A DNA stretch of 19,454 bases from CAMLLJ01 sp035759585 (GCA_035759585.1 DASTUP010000158.1:1-19454), one strand, 5' to 3'; counted from the first letter of the stretch, positions 7,006 to 16,124 are shown. The notes: generated from the sequence alone by a model not told the origin. Numbers and translations: made by a program.

Positions 7006-8357
7006 CAGTTCGCCCGGATATCCACGTAGGTCGAAGCCCGCAGCCGATCCACGTACCGCTCCATGGCCAGCGATTCGGCCAGGTGGGTGCGCAGCTGTTC
7101 CTTCACATCGGTGAACGTCGCCGTGCCCGCTTCGCGGCGGTTCGAGATCCTGAGGATCGCGAACTTCACGCGCCCGCCAGGGCCGGGCAGCGGAAACGGG
7201 CCCACGACCGCTCCCGAGTCCGCCTGGGCGACCGACTGCGTATAGGTGGCGGGCAACGCCTCTAGCGGCACGCTGATCGCTTCGCGCTCTTCGGCGGGAT
7301 CGTGGTAGCGCTGCTGCAGCGAATCGAACGCCATGCCTGCCTTGGCCCACGCGGCTACGCTGTCCGCGAGGATGCGCGCACTGTCGACGTTGGCGGGTGT
7401 CGTCTCCGGAATGATCAGGATGTGCCGCGCCTGCACCTCGGTCGGCTGCACGCGCTCCACCTGGATCACGTGATAGCCGAACACCGTCTCGACCGGACTG
7501 GAAATGACGCCCGGCTTGAGCTGGAACACCACTTCCTCGAACGGACGCTCGAAGGCGCCGCGCCGCTGCCAGCCGAGGTCGCCCCCCTGCACGGCAGAGC
7601 CGGAGTCCTGCGAGAAGCGGCGCGCCGCCGTCGCGAAGTCGCCGCCGGTGCGAAGAGCGCGGGCGATCGAGTCGGCCAGCGCGAATGCCCGCTGCTTCGC
7701 CTCCGCCGTCGGCTGCGGGGCCACGACGATCTGGCGGAAGGAGATCGCCGCCGGCCGCTGGCCCATCTCGGCGCGGTTGTTCTCGAAGAAGTCGCGGAGC
7801 TCCCGCTCGGTCGGCGAGACCTCGCGGATCACTTCCATCGCCTTGAGCCGCTCGACGAGTCGGGTGCGAAGAAAGCGGCGGCGGTGCTGATCGGCGAGGT
7901 AGCGGCGAAACTCGTCCGGGGTCTGGAAGCCGGCGTTCTGCAGCTCGCGCCGGTAATCCACCTCAGACGTGAATTGCCCGCGCAGGCTGGTGAGGCGCTG
8001 GTTGACCGCCTCGTTCACTTCCTGCTCCGTGACCTTGACTGCCGTGTCGCGGAGCGCTTCCTGCACCAGGATTTCCTCGTCGATCATGTCGTCGAGGATG
8101 CGGCGCCGCAACGCGGCGGAATCCGCCGCGGTCGGAATCGGCGGCGCATTCGGCGCCGACAGGACCGTGAAGAACTGCTCCTCGACCTGCGAGCCCAGGA
8201 TCGGCTGGTTTCCGACGACGGCCACGATGCGATCGACGATCAGCGTCGTATCGCCCTGGAGGGCGAAGTCGTCGGTGACCTGTGCGGCCGCGGGCCGCCC
8301 CGCCACCGCCACCAGCGCGGCGAGCAGGAAGGCCCGCGTGCTGCGACTTGGCTGCAT
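7005..8357 (-). CDS. surA: SurA-type periplasmic chaperone / peptidyl-prolyl isomerase
   Basis: A 450-residue exported protein. The signal peptide is about 1-25 (M-Q-P-S-R-S-T-R-A-F-L-L-A-A-L..., cleavage after A-A-A). The SurA N-terminal core follows: I-V-D-R-I-V-A-V-V-G-N-Q-P-I-L-G-S-Q-V about 40-58, with D-D-M-I-D-E-E-I-L-V-Q. A first parvulin domain is at about 201-300 (S-F-R-Q-I-V-V ... G-G-D-L-G-W ... F-G-Y-H-V-I-Q). A second, more degenerate parvulin unit is at about 305-405 (Q-A-R-H-I-L-I-I). The layout and length match SurA, which escorts outer-membrane proteins through the periplasm. The ATG overlaps the upstream stop (TAATG) and has a GGGG five bases ahead. Confidence 0.9.
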   Translation of the reverse strand: MQPSRSTRAFLLAALVAVAGRPAAAQVTDDFALQGDTTLIVDRIVAVVGNQPILGSQVEEQFFTVLSAPNAPPIPTAADSAALRRRILDDMIDEEILVQEALRDTAVKVTEQEVNEAVNQRLTSLRGQFTSEVDYRRELQNAGFQTPDEFRRYLADQHRRRFLRTRLVERLKAMEVIREVSPTERELRDFFENNRAEMGQRPAAISFRQIVVAPQPTAEAKQRAFALADSIARALRTGGDFATAARRFSQDSGSAVQGGDLGWQRRGAFERPFEEVVFQLKPGVISSPVETVFGYHVIQVERVQPTEVQARHILIIPETTPANVDSARILADSVAAWAKAGMAFDSLQQRYHDPAEEREAISVPLEALPATYTQSVAQADSGAVVGPFPLPGPGGRVKFAILRISNRREAGTATFTDVKEQLRTHLAESLAMERYVDRLRASTYVDIRAN

Positions 8358-9859
8358 TACTGCCCCTGCCCTCCCTGTGAGGTGTCTCCACCCGGGGCGG
8401 CCGCGCCGGGAGGCGTTGCCCCCGGAGCCGCCGAGCCGGGATTGGCCTGCATCGGCGCCGGACCGGGAGACGGCTGCAGGCCGGGCTGCTGCATCGCGGC
8501 GCCGGTGGAGTCGCTCGCCTGCCTGGCCTGCGCGATCTCGAGGCCGCGCATCACGCCGCCGGGATGGACTTCGTACGAGAGATTCTCGCGCAGGACCTGG
8601 CCGAGCGTGGCCGGGAGCCGGCGGAGCCGCACCTGGCCGGCGAGCAGGCGATCGAAATAGGTCTGCACCTTCATCGCCGCGATCTCGCGGCGCTGCTCGA
8701 CCGGAATCGTCGAGTCGCTCACGTCCGAACCGAGCCCCATTTCCGCGCGCAGCGAATCGACCTCGGCCTGGTACTGCTGGCGCATCCCCTGCCACTCGAT
8801 CGGCGTGAGGCCGATGCCGGCCGAATCCGCCTGGCGGAGGATCAGCACGTTCTGCGCAACGGTACGCGTGAACGTGACCAGCTGGGAATCGGGAAGCTGC
8901 CGGATCTGCATCTGGAACTGTGCCGGAATCTGATCGACCCAGCGCACCACGTCGCCGAGCGAGAGCTCGCCATCGCGGTAGGTGGCGACGGTCTTCTTCG
9001 AGCCGCGCGCCTTGTCGAGGTCCTCGAACGCATCGCGCAGTTCGTCGGCGGCCGACGACTTGACCTCGAGCTCATTGGCCACGGCCAGGCTGTCGATGTA
9101 GATCGAATCGAGCTGGCGAACGGCGATCGCCTGCGCTGCCTGGCGGAGCCGCTCGCGCACCGCGCCGACCTCCGGCCGCTTGATCAGATGGAAGCCGAAC
9201 GGCGTCTCGATCGGACCGGCCACCTGCCCCGGGGCGAGCGTCCAGCCGGCACTGTCGAACGCCGTCACATACTGCCCGCGCGGCGCCGCCGGGAGGTAGC
9301 CCTCGTCACGCGCGCTCTGCGGATCCTTCGAGAGCCGCGCCGCGAGCTGCCCGAAGTCGGCGCCGCGGTTGATCTGGGCGAGCGCATTCTCGGCATCGCG
9401 ACGGACAGCCGACCGCTCCTCCGGCGTTGCCGTCTGCGCGGCGGGAAAGAGAATGTGCTGGAAGACCCGAACGTCGTTGCCGCCGTAGACGCTGTCCACG
9501 TCGGCATCGGTCAGCGCCGAACGGCGCGAGACGAGCGTATCGTGCCACCGCTGCTCGCGCACCTCGGCAATGACCGGCCAGAGTGCTTCGGCCACCGAAG
9601 CCGAGTCGGTCGGCAGCTTTCCTTCCGCGACGGCCTGGGCAAAGAGCGCGTAGTCCACCCACATGGCCGTCACGAGGTTGGCCGCCTCGCTGTTGAGCCG
9701 GACGTTCTTCGGCCCGGCGAGGATCTCCCCGAGCCGCTCGGGGGTGAGGGTCATGCTGCCCGCTTCGGCCGCGGTATCGGCGTGAGCGGAGAACGCGTCG
9801 CGGAAGTTCGAGCATCCCGCGGTCGCGAGCGCTCCTACGATCACCAGCAGTCGGCGCAT
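8357..9859 (-). CDS. PrsA-like parvulin foldase lipoprotein
   Basis: A 500-residue protein with a lipoprotein signal, M-R-R-L-L-V-I-V-G-A-L-A-T-A-G-C, making Cys16 the lipidated residue (Thr at -3 is a slightly relaxed lipobox). A long helical part is followed by one parvulin domain at about 129-232 (V-F-Q-H-I-L-F-P, D-E-G-Y-L-P, F-G-F-H-L-I-K-R). A large helical region comes next (to about 450). The last 45 or so residues are low-complexity Pro/Gly/Ala/Gln and look disordered. I chose ATG 9859, which has GGAG at 9865-9868 with a five-base spacer. It follows mfd by 36 bases and overlaps surA. It is probably a periplasm-facing foldase working beside SurA. Whether it sits in the inner or outer membrane cannot be decided; residue +2 is Ser, which favours outer-membrane sorting by the E. 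coli rule. Confidence 0.88.
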   Translation of the reverse strand: MRRLLVIVGALATAGCSNFRDAFSAHADTAAEAGSMTLTPERLGEILAGPKNVRLNSEAANLVTAMWVDYALFAQAVAEGKLPTDSASVAEALWPVIAEVREQRWHDTLVSRRSALTDADVDSVYGGNDVRVFQHILFPAAQTATPEERSAVRRDAENALAQINRGADFGQLAARLSKDPQSARDEGYLPAAPRGQYVTAFDSAGWTLAPGQVAGPIETPFGFHLIKRPEVGAVRERLRQAAQAIAVRQLDSIYIDSLAVANELEVKSSAADELRDAFEDLDKARGSKKTVATYRDGELSLGDVVRWVDQIPAQFQMQIRQLPDSQLVTFTRTVAQNVLILRQADSAGIGLTPIEWQGMRQQYQAEVDSLRAEMGLGSDVSDSTIPVEQRREIAAMKVQTYFDRLLAGQVRLRRLPATLGQVLRENLSYEVHPGGVMRGLEIAQARQASDSTGAAMQQPGLQPSPGPAPMQANPGSAAPGATPPGAAAPGGDTSQGGQGQ

Positions 9860-9895
9860 GCCATCTCCAGAAAAGGGATCCATCGTTGCCTGTAC

Positions 9896-12800
9896 CTACC
9901 CCGCCACGACTCGCAGCGCGCGGACGAGGGCCGGGACGATTGCCTCGCCGCCCAGACGCTCGAGCCTGAGCGACAGTGGAACGGTGCGGCGGACATCCGC
10001 CGCGAGCTGCACATCGTCGAGGGCCGCCGAGAGCGCCGCCATTCTGGGCGTCGTGCCGGCCCGGAAGGTGAGGCGCGCTTCGTTGCCCCGCACGAGAACG
10101 TGCTGCAAACCGAGCGCAGCGCCGAGCACGCGCAGCCGCGTCAGGTCCAGCAGCATCTTCGCTTCGTCCGGGAGTGGTCCGAACCGCTCGCGCAGCTCCT
10201 CGCCAAGCCTATCAATGTCGCCACTCGACTCGGCCCGCGCCAGTCGGCGGTAGAGGTCGAGCTTGGCCTCGTCGTCCGCCACGTAGGCCTCCGGGAGGTG
10301 CGCCGGACGGTCGAGCACGACGTCCGGCGGCGCAGGCGCGGCCTTCCCTCCCTGGCCGCGCATGGCGGTGACCGTTTCCTCGAGCCAGCGCATGTAGAGG
10401 TCGAATCCGACCGCGTGCGCATGCCCCGACTGCTCGCTCCCGAGCAGGTTCCCCGCGCCGCGGAGCTCGAGGTCCTTGAGCGCGATCCGGTACCCGGCGC
10501 CCAGCTCCGTGTGGTGCTCGAGGACCTTGAGCCGCTCCTCGGCGTCCGGATCCACCATGTCGGGCACCAGGAGATAGCAGTACGCGCGGCGGTGGCTCCG
10601 GCCGACCCGGCCGCGCAACTGGTAGAGCTGCGCCAGGCCCATCCGGTGCGCGTCGTGCACCACCATCGTGTTCGCGTTGGGCACGTCGAGGCCCGACTCG
10701 ACGATCATGGTGGTGACGAGGATGTCCACCTCGCCCGACACAAAGCCCTGCATCACGCGCTCCAGCTCGTCGGCCGGGAGCTGCCCGTGCGCGACACCGA
10801 TGCGCGCGCGCGGCGCGAGCGACCGGACGCGCGCGGCGATCGTCTCGATTGTTTCGATGCGGTTGTGCACGAGAAAGACCTGCCCGCCGCGGTCGAGCTC
10901 GCGCGCAAAGGCCTCCTCGAGGAGCCCGTCATCCCACGGCTCGACGAACGTGAGCACGGGGGACCGGTCTCTCGGCGCCGTTTCGATGAGCGTCAGGTCG
11001 CGGAGGCCGGCGAGCGAGAGATGGAGCGTGCGCGGGATCGGCGTCGCCGTCAGCGTGAGCACATCGACCTGCAGGCGCAGCTCCTTCAACCGCTCCTTGT
11101 GGCGCACGCCGAAGCGATGCTCTTCGTCCACCACGAGGAGGCCGAGGTCCTTGAAGATCACATCCTTCGAGAGGAGACGGTGCGTGCCGATGATGATGTC
11201 GGTCTGCCCGTCGGCCAGCCGGACGAGTGCCTGCTTCTGCTCCTTCGCGGTACGGAAACGGGAGAGAACTTCGACCTTCACCGGGAAATCCGCGAGTCGC
11301 TCGCCGAAGGTGCGCCCATGCTGCTCGGCCAGGATGGTGGTCGGCACCAGCACCGCGGCCTGCTTTCCTCCCTGCACCGCCTTGAACGCGGCGCGCACCG
11401 CGACTTCGGTCTTGCCGTAGCCGACGTCGCCCACCAGGAGGCGATCCATCGGACGCGGCTGCTCCATATCCGCCTTGATGCTCTCGGTTGCGGTGCGCTG
11501 GTCCGGCGTGTCTTCGTAGAGGAAGCTCGATTCGAGCTCGCGCTGCCAGCGGGTATCGGGAGGAAACGGGTATCCCGCCGACACCGTCCGGCGGGCGTAG
11601 AGGTCGAGCAGCTCGGCGGCCATCTGGCGGATGGCCTGCCGCGTCCGCTCGCGGACCTTGGACCAGCTGGTACCGCCGAGCCTGTGGAGCTTCGGCGGGG
11701 GACGGTCGCCATCGTCGCCGGCAGCGCGGTAGCGCTCGAGCTGATCGAGCCGGTACAGCGGCACGTTGAGGCGGTCGCCCCCTTCGTACTCGACGATCGC
11801 CACCTCGAGGGTGCTCTCGCCCACCATGATCGTGTCGATGCCGCGATAGATCCCGATGCCGTGCTCGAGATGCACGACGTAATCCCCGAGCGCGAGCGTT
11901 CCGGTGGCCATGCCCGGAGCAGCTTCGCGATACCGGCGGGGGCGGCGGAGGCGGCGCGCGCGGCGGAAGATCTCGTGGTCGGTGAGCACGCGGAGCGACG
12001 GGAGCACGAACCCGCCGTCCAGCGCGCCGACCGCAAGCATCGCGTTCGACGAGCGCCGCCCGCCGTCCTCGAGCAATTCCTCCATGCGCTCGCGCTGGCC
12101 TTCGTTGTCGCAGAGGATCAGCGTCGGGGGTGTGCCGGCGAGGAGTGAGCGCAGCCGCGCAAGGTCCCGGTCGATGCGCTCCGGCGGGAAGAAGCCCATC
12201 TGCAGGTCGGCCGTGTCGTCCCGCAGGGAGAGTCGCGGGAAGGCCGACAGCCGCCGCTTCCAGATCTCAGGCTCCTCGAGGATCTCGTCACGAGCCGGGA
12301 CGTCCTCGCCAAGCCGCCGCGCAACGTCGAGATGATGCGCCGCCTCGTTCCATGCCCGCACCACCTCGTCGAAATCGGGACCGGTCGCCTCTTCGATGAG
12401 AAGGGCATCGGGCGGCAGGAGGTCGAGAAGGGTGCGACGGACGGACGAGGCGGGTGCGTTGCCAACGCCATCCGACGCATGCCTCGTGTCCGACGTGCCC
12501 ATCGTGGCCGCTGCGCCCGCCTCGTCGCCCATCCCTGCCCGGATCGGCAGGACCGTCACCTCGCCCATTTCCTCCTGCGAGCGCTGCGAGGTGAGATCGA
12601 ACGCGCGAAGCGAGGAGATCTCGTCTCCCCACCACTCGAGCCGCGCCGGGGCCGCCATGCCGAACCCGTACACGTCGAGGATGCCGCCGCGCACGCTGAA
12701 CTCCGCGACCTCGGTCACCGTGGCCACGCGGGTGTAGCCCATTTCCTCGAGGCGCCGTGCGAGCTCACCGGGCGGCAGCTCCTCGCCTACCGCGAGGCGC

Positions 12801-13219
12801 ACGCGCAGCCGCTCCACGGCGGCCGGCACGAGCGTTCGTTCGGCGGTGGCGCGTGCCGTGGTGACGAGCATCGAGAGCCGGCCGGAAAGCAGCGACTCGA
12901 TGGTCTCGGCGCGCTCCCCGGCGATCTCGTAGTGCGGTTCCTCCTCGCCCAGCGACTCGCGCTGCGGATAGAGCGCAACCGGAATCCCCGCAAGCAGCGA
13001 GAGATCGGCGAGCCATCGCTCGGCCTCGCCCGGCGTCGGGGCGACGACGACGATCATCCGCTGCGGCGAATGCCGCGCGATCCATGCACCGACCGCCGCG
13101 CCGCTGGACCCCGGAAGCCCGGCGAGCCGAAGCAGGGCGCCGCGCCCCGGCAGACGCTCGGCGAGCGTCTGGACCGACGGCGCGCGGCCGACGGCATCGA
13201 GCACCCGGTCGAGACTCAC
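9896..13219 (-). CDS. mfd: Transcription-repair coupling factor
   Basis: A 1107-residue SF2 DNA translocase that removes RNA polymerase stalled at lesions and recruits UvrA. Order of parts: a UvrB-like N-terminal region (P-H-Y-E-I-A-G-E-R; V-R-G-G-I-L-D-V-Y); the RNA polymerase-interacting domain starting G-D-Y-V-V-H-L-E-H-G-I-G-I-Y-R-G (from residue 445); the translocase with Walker A G-D-V-G-Y-G-K-T (597-604), D-E-E-H (698-701), T-A-T-P-I-P-R-T-L and Q-L-R-G-R-V-G-R-S; and the C-terminal TRCF domain. It is slightly shorter than E. coli Mfd (1148). A hydrophilic Gly/Ala/Ser/Asp insert sits at about 230-262. GTG 13219 overlaps the upstream stop (GTGA) and has GGAGG at 13225-13229 with ideal spacing. 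Confidence 0.97.
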   Translation of the reverse strand: MSLDRVLDAVGRAPSVQTLAERLPGRGALLRLAGLPGSSGAAVGAWIARHSPQRMIVVVAPTPGEAERWLADLSLLAGIPVALYPQRESLGEEEPHYEIAGERAETIESLLSGRLSMLVTTARATAERTLVPAAVERLRVRLAVGEELPPGELARRLEEMGYTRVATVTEVAEFSVRGGILDVYGFGMAAPARLEWWGDEISSLRAFDLTSQRSQEEMGEVTVLPIRAGMGDEAGAAATMGTSDTRHASDGVGNAPASSVRRTLLDLLPPDALLIEEATGPDFDEVVRAWNEAAHHLDVARRLGEDVPARDEILEEPEIWKRRLSAFPRLSLRDDTADLQMGFFPPERIDRDLARLRSLLAGTPPTLILCDNEGQRERMEELLEDGGRRSSNAMLAVGALDGGFVLPSLRVLTDHEIFRRARRLRRPRRYREAAPGMATGTLALGDYVVHLEHGIGIYRGIDTIMVGESTLEVAIVEYEGGDRLNVPLYRLDQLERYRAAGDDGDRPPPKLHRLGGTSWSKVRERTRQAIRQMAAELLDLYARRTVSAGYPFPPDTRWQRELESSFLYEDTPDQRTATESIKADMEQPRPMDRLLVGDVGYGKTEVAVRAAFKAVQGGKQAAVLVPTTILAEQHGRTFGERLADFPVKVEVLSRFRTAKEQKQALVRLADGQTDIIIGTHRLLSKDVIFKDLGLLVVDEEHRFGVRHKERLKELRLQVDVLTLTATPIPRTLHLSLAGLRDLTLIETAPRDRSPVLTFVEPWDDGLLEEAFARELDRGGQVFLVHNRIETIETIAARVRSLAPRARIGVAHGQLPADELERVMQGFVSGEVDILVTTMIVESGLDVPNANTMVVHDAHRMGLAQLYQLRGRVGRSHRRAYCYLLVPDMVDPDAEERLKVLEHHTELGAGYRIALKDLELRGAGNLLGSEQSGHAHAVGFDLYMRWLEETVTAMRGQGGKAAPAPPDVVLDRPAHLPEAYVADDEAKLDLYRRLARAESSGDIDRLGEELRERFGPLPDEAKMLLDLTRLRVLGAALGLQHVLVRGNEARLTFRAGTTPRMAALSAALDDVQLAADVRRTVPLSLRLERLGGEAIVPALVRALRVVAG

Positions 13220-15000
13220 GCGCCCCTCCGCCACCAGCTCGCCAGAAGCACCTCGCAGAGACCGAAGAGAATGGCCGCCACGATGAGCGGGCCGCGCAGA
13301 TCGCCGCGAGCGCCGGAGGAGAAGGTTGCCGCGGCAGCCTCGGCGAGAGACACGACGCGCGAACCCGGCCAGAGCTCGCGCAGCTGGCGATCCGCGGCCG
13401 GCGCCAGCCGCGATTCTCTTGCATCGATACCGACGCTCAGCGCCCCGATGGTGTCGCGTCCGGCCAGGATGTAATGCACGCCCGGCTCGACCGCGCGGAA
13501 GAGCCCGCCGCCGTCCACGCGCCAGCTGCGGTCGGCGTGGCGAACTTCGGTCGCGAGATCGGGGAGCGACGCGGGCTCGCCCGGTGTGCCCTCCACCAGC
13601 GCCACCTCTCCGCGCGCGACCCGATTGAGCAGCCGGTCCATGAAGGGCATGAACTCGGCAGAGACCGGGAGCGAGGTCCACTCCGGCTCGAGGCGGCTCC
13701 CGAGCAGCACGAGCTGCCCGCTCCGGACCATCCACGGCGAGCCACCCGCGCTCGCGAGGACGCCCGTACGCCCGCTGCCCGTCGTTTCCAGTGTGTAACG
13801 CCGAAGCACGCGATGCGCGCCGAGGAATGCGCTGCTGTCGCTCGTGACCGGGTCCGCACGGAGCTCGCCGTAGCGCCAGGTCGAGCCAAGTCGCTCGAGC
13901 GCCCGATTGAGCGCGCCAAGCTCCGCCATGTCCCCGGGCGGAAGAATGATCGACGCGCCCGGTCCCGGCCGCCCGACCGTGACTTCATCGCCACGCCCGA
14001 TCCGGCCGTTGCTCGCGAGCACGTCACAAGCGGCGATCACGTGGCGGCCGGAGGCGGTGCAGTCTGCGCGCGCCACCGGAGCGATCCGCACCACGGTCTC
14101 CCGCCGGTCATCGAGGCGGAACTCGTCGGCGTCGAGCTCGGCCGTCGCATTCCACCACCCAGCCGGCGCACCGGGAATGGTCACGGTGGCCGCAGCGCCG
14201 GGCGTGCCGAGGACCTGCCGAGGGGGACGGCTGCCGAGGCGGGCGGAGACCGGGACCGACAGACCCGAATCGCCGGCGAGCGAGATCACGATGCGCCCGC
14301 CGTCCGATGACCAGGGTTGCGGCCCGGTGGCGAGCGAAGCGATGCCCGCGTTCGGGGACGGATCGCCCGGAAGGCGGGCGGCGATGACCGGCGGGCGAAT
14401 CTCGGCCGCCGTCAGTCCGCTCGCCTGCAGGTCGGAGAGAACGAGCACCTCACCGGGACGCGGCTCGCTCGCCAGCACCTCGCCGGCGAGCGACACCGCA
14501 GCACCGACATCGAGCCGCGCCGGCGAGGGCTGCACGCTGTCGACGATCGCGGTGAGGGTCGCCGCGTCTCCCCGGCGCGGCACGGCGTCCGCGGTGATGA
14601 GCCAGAGCGCGTCCTCGGGCGTCGACCGGGCGAGCGCGTTGCGCGCGGCGTTCCGAAGCTGCGCCAGGCGAAGCGTTCCATCGGTCACGGCGGCGCTGCT
14701 CGCACTATTGTCGAGTATGACCACCAGCGCGCTCGGCGCATGGCCGGGCACGCCGGAAAGCCGGACCGTCGGGCCTGCCGCGGCCAGCACGATGGCGATG
14801 ATCAGCAGGGTTCTCAGCAGGAGCAGCAGCCAGTTCTGCAGCTTGAGCCGCTTCTGGTGTTCCTGCGTCGTGGTGAGGAGGTAGCGAACGGCCGGAAAAA
14901 CGATCGTCGGCGGCTGCCGCCGGGCGATGAGATGCAGAAGGATCGGGATGCCGGCAGCGAGGAGTCCCGCCAGGACCCACGGATGGAGAAATGAAATCAT
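13216..15000 (-). CDS. BatA/VWA-domain membrane protein
   Basis: A 594-residue membrane protein. It opens with the BatA (aerotolerance regulator N-terminal) domain: F-L-H-P-W-V-L-A-G-L-L-A-A-G-I-P-I-L-L-H-L (4-24), R-R-Q-P-P-T-I-V-F-P-A-V-R-Y (27-40), and a second transmembrane helix at about 57-76. A von Willebrand A-like domain follows, with the metal-ion site D-N-S-A-S at 97-101 and L-S-D-L-Q about 100 residues on. A long, poorly conserved middle part ends in a C-terminal helix (L-I-V-A-A-I-L-F-G-L-C-E-V-L-L). ATG 15000 overlaps the DUF58 stop (ATGA). Proteins of this kind act with MoxR ATPases and DUF58 proteins, probably in assembling envelope complexes; the exact role here is unknown. 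Confidence 0.88.
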   Translation of the reverse strand: MISFLHPWVLAGLLAAGIPILLHLIARRQPPTIVFPAVRYLLTTTQEHQKRLKLQNWLLLLLRTLLIIAIVLAAAGPTVRLSGVPGHAPSALVVILDNSASSAAVTDGTLRLAQLRNAARNALARSTPEDALWLITADAVPRRGDAATLTAIVDSVQPSPARLDVGAAVSLAGEVLASEPRPGEVLVLSDLQASGLTAAEIRPPVIAARLPGDPSPNAGIASLATGPQPWSSDGGRIVISLAGDSGLSVPVSARLGSRPPRQVLGTPGAAATVTIPGAPAGWWNATAELDADEFRLDDRRETVVRIAPVARADCTASGRHVIAACDVLASNGRIGRGDEVTVGRPGPGASIILPPGDMAELGALNRALERLGSTWRYGELRADPVTSDSSAFLGAHRVLRRYTLETTGSGRTGVLASAGGSPWMVRSGQLVLLGSRLEPEWTSLPVSAEFMPFMDRLLNRVARGEVALVEGTPGEPASLPDLATEVRHADRSWRVDGGGLFRAVEPGVHYILAGRDTIGALSVGIDARESRLAPAADRQLRELWPGSRVVSLAEAAAATFSSGARGDLRGPLIVAAILFGLCEVLLASWWRRGA

Positions 15001-15923
15001 CGTCCCCGGCCGGAGGGCGCGAGCGCTTCGCGGAGCACGTCGCCGAACGGCGTATTCGTGAGGACGCGGTGATAGCCAATGCCCTGCCGCCGGCAGGCCG
15101 CGCGCCACTCGGCCACCACGCCGGTCACGGTCTGCTCGTAGGCGGCCGCCCAGTCGCGCGGCCTCAGGACCACGGCGGCGCGCGTCTCCGGATCCTCGAA
15201 CCGAGCCTCCGAGGGGCCGCTCAGCGTCGCTTCCGCCGGATCCATGATGTGCAGCACGAGAACCTGATGTCCGCGGTGGCGCAGGAACCGGAGTGCCGTC
15301 AGCGCAAGCTCCCGGTCGAGCAGGAGGTCGGAAACGAAGACGACCAGACCGCGCCGGCGCAGCTGATCCACGACGCGGCGCAGCGCCGGCTCGGCTGCCG
15401 TTCCCGCCCCGGCCTCCACCTGTGCGAGCTCCTGCAGCAGGAGGTGCCAGTGACTGTTGCGCGCCCGGGGAGGCGTCACGCTCCTGACGTCATCGTCGAA
15501 GGTGATCAGGCCGGTGGCATCGCGCTGCCGCACGAGAATGAGCGAGAGCGCCGCGACGAGGCGCTTCGCATATTCGAGCTTGGGCAGGAGGGTCGCCGGA
15601 TCGCCGGTCCAGGCCATGGAGCGCGAGGCGTCCAGCACGACCATTGCCCGGAGGTTGGTTTCTTCCTCGAACTGCTTCACGTAGAGCCGGTCGTTGCGGC
15701 CGAGTATCTTCCAGTCGACGTAGCGGAGCTCGTCCCCCGGCTGATACATCCGATGTTCGGCGAATTCGACGGAAAATCCCCGGCGGGGGGAACGGTGCAG
15801 TCCGGTGAGGAAACCTTCGACGACGCCGCGCGTGGTCACCTCGATACCGCCGAGTCGCGATACTTCGTAGGGATCGAGGAGATCGAGCCTGGCGCGGTCT
15901 CGGGAGGCGGAAACTGATGGCAT
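14997..15923 (-). CDS. DUF58-family protein
   Basis: A 308-residue cytoplasmic protein carrying the DUF58 signature at residues 41-103: G-L-H-R-S-P-R-R-G-F-S-V-E-F, R-M-Y-Q-P-G-D-E-L-R-Y-V-D-W-K, and R-N-D-R-L-Y-V-K-Q-F-E-E-E-T-N. This runs into a VWA-like fold with D-A-S-R-S-M at 98-103 as its metal-ion site. DUF58 proteins normally accompany a MoxR AAA+ ATPase and VWA membrane proteins; here the VWA partner follows directly, but no MoxR gene lies within the window. ATG 15923 is chosen because upstream codons reach only a TTG (15962) that is better read as a -35 box. It is the first gene of the six-gene operon. Confidence 0.93.
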   Translation of the reverse strand: MPSVSASRDRARLDLLDPYEVSRLGGIEVTTRGVVEGFLTGLHRSPRRGFSVEFAEHRMYQPGDELRYVDWKILGRNDRLYVKQFEEETNLRAMVVLDASRSMAWTGDPATLLPKLEYAKRLVAALSLILVRQRDATGLITFDDDVRSVTPPRARNSHWHLLLQELAQVEAGAGTAAEPALRRVVDQLRRRGLVVFVSDLLLDRELALTALRFLRHRGHQVLVLHIMDPAEATLSGPSEARFEDPETRAAVVLRPRDWAAAYEQTVTGVVAEWRAACRRQGIGYHRVLTNTPFGDVLREALAPSGRGR

Positions 15924-15932
15924 CGGGGCCGC

Positions 15933-15962
15933 AACGTATCCGGTGAGCGCGGGGGAAGTCAA
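15933..15962 (-). promoter_or_regulatory. Possible promoter of the DUF58-to-pdxA operon
   Basis: TTGACT (15957-15962) matches five of six -35 positions. TACGTT (15933-15938) keeps only the key T, A and final T of a -10 box, after an 18-base spacer. Initiation would fall near 15926, within a few bases of the ATG at 15923, which has no Shine-Dalgarno. The -10 is weak, so the call is tentative. The 201-base divergent gap (15924-16124) otherwise shows only an AACATGTT palindrome near 16040. Confidence 0.35.
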
Positions 15963-16124
15963 CGCAGCCGGATGCGTCTACCTCCGGGGACGGATGCGCA
16001 GCGACGGCGCGTCCGCGGAATTCCTAAGCTGTTCGGGCGGAACATGTTGTAAATGGCGCCCGGGTGGCACACGCCGTGCAGGGCTGGCTCTGGTCCGTTA
16101 CGTCATCGCTTGTTCGGAGGTTTC

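Noticed and set aside
8564..12148. A 1194-codon open frame on the plus strand
   Set aside because: It is antisense to the foldase lipoprotein and most of mfd, crosses their gap and has no domain or start signal. It is best explained by codon bias of the true genes.
13220..13735. Long N-terminal extension of Mfd
   Set aside because: It runs in another frame through the BatA-like gene. GTG 13219 with GGAGG and a GTGA overlap is the normal operon junction.
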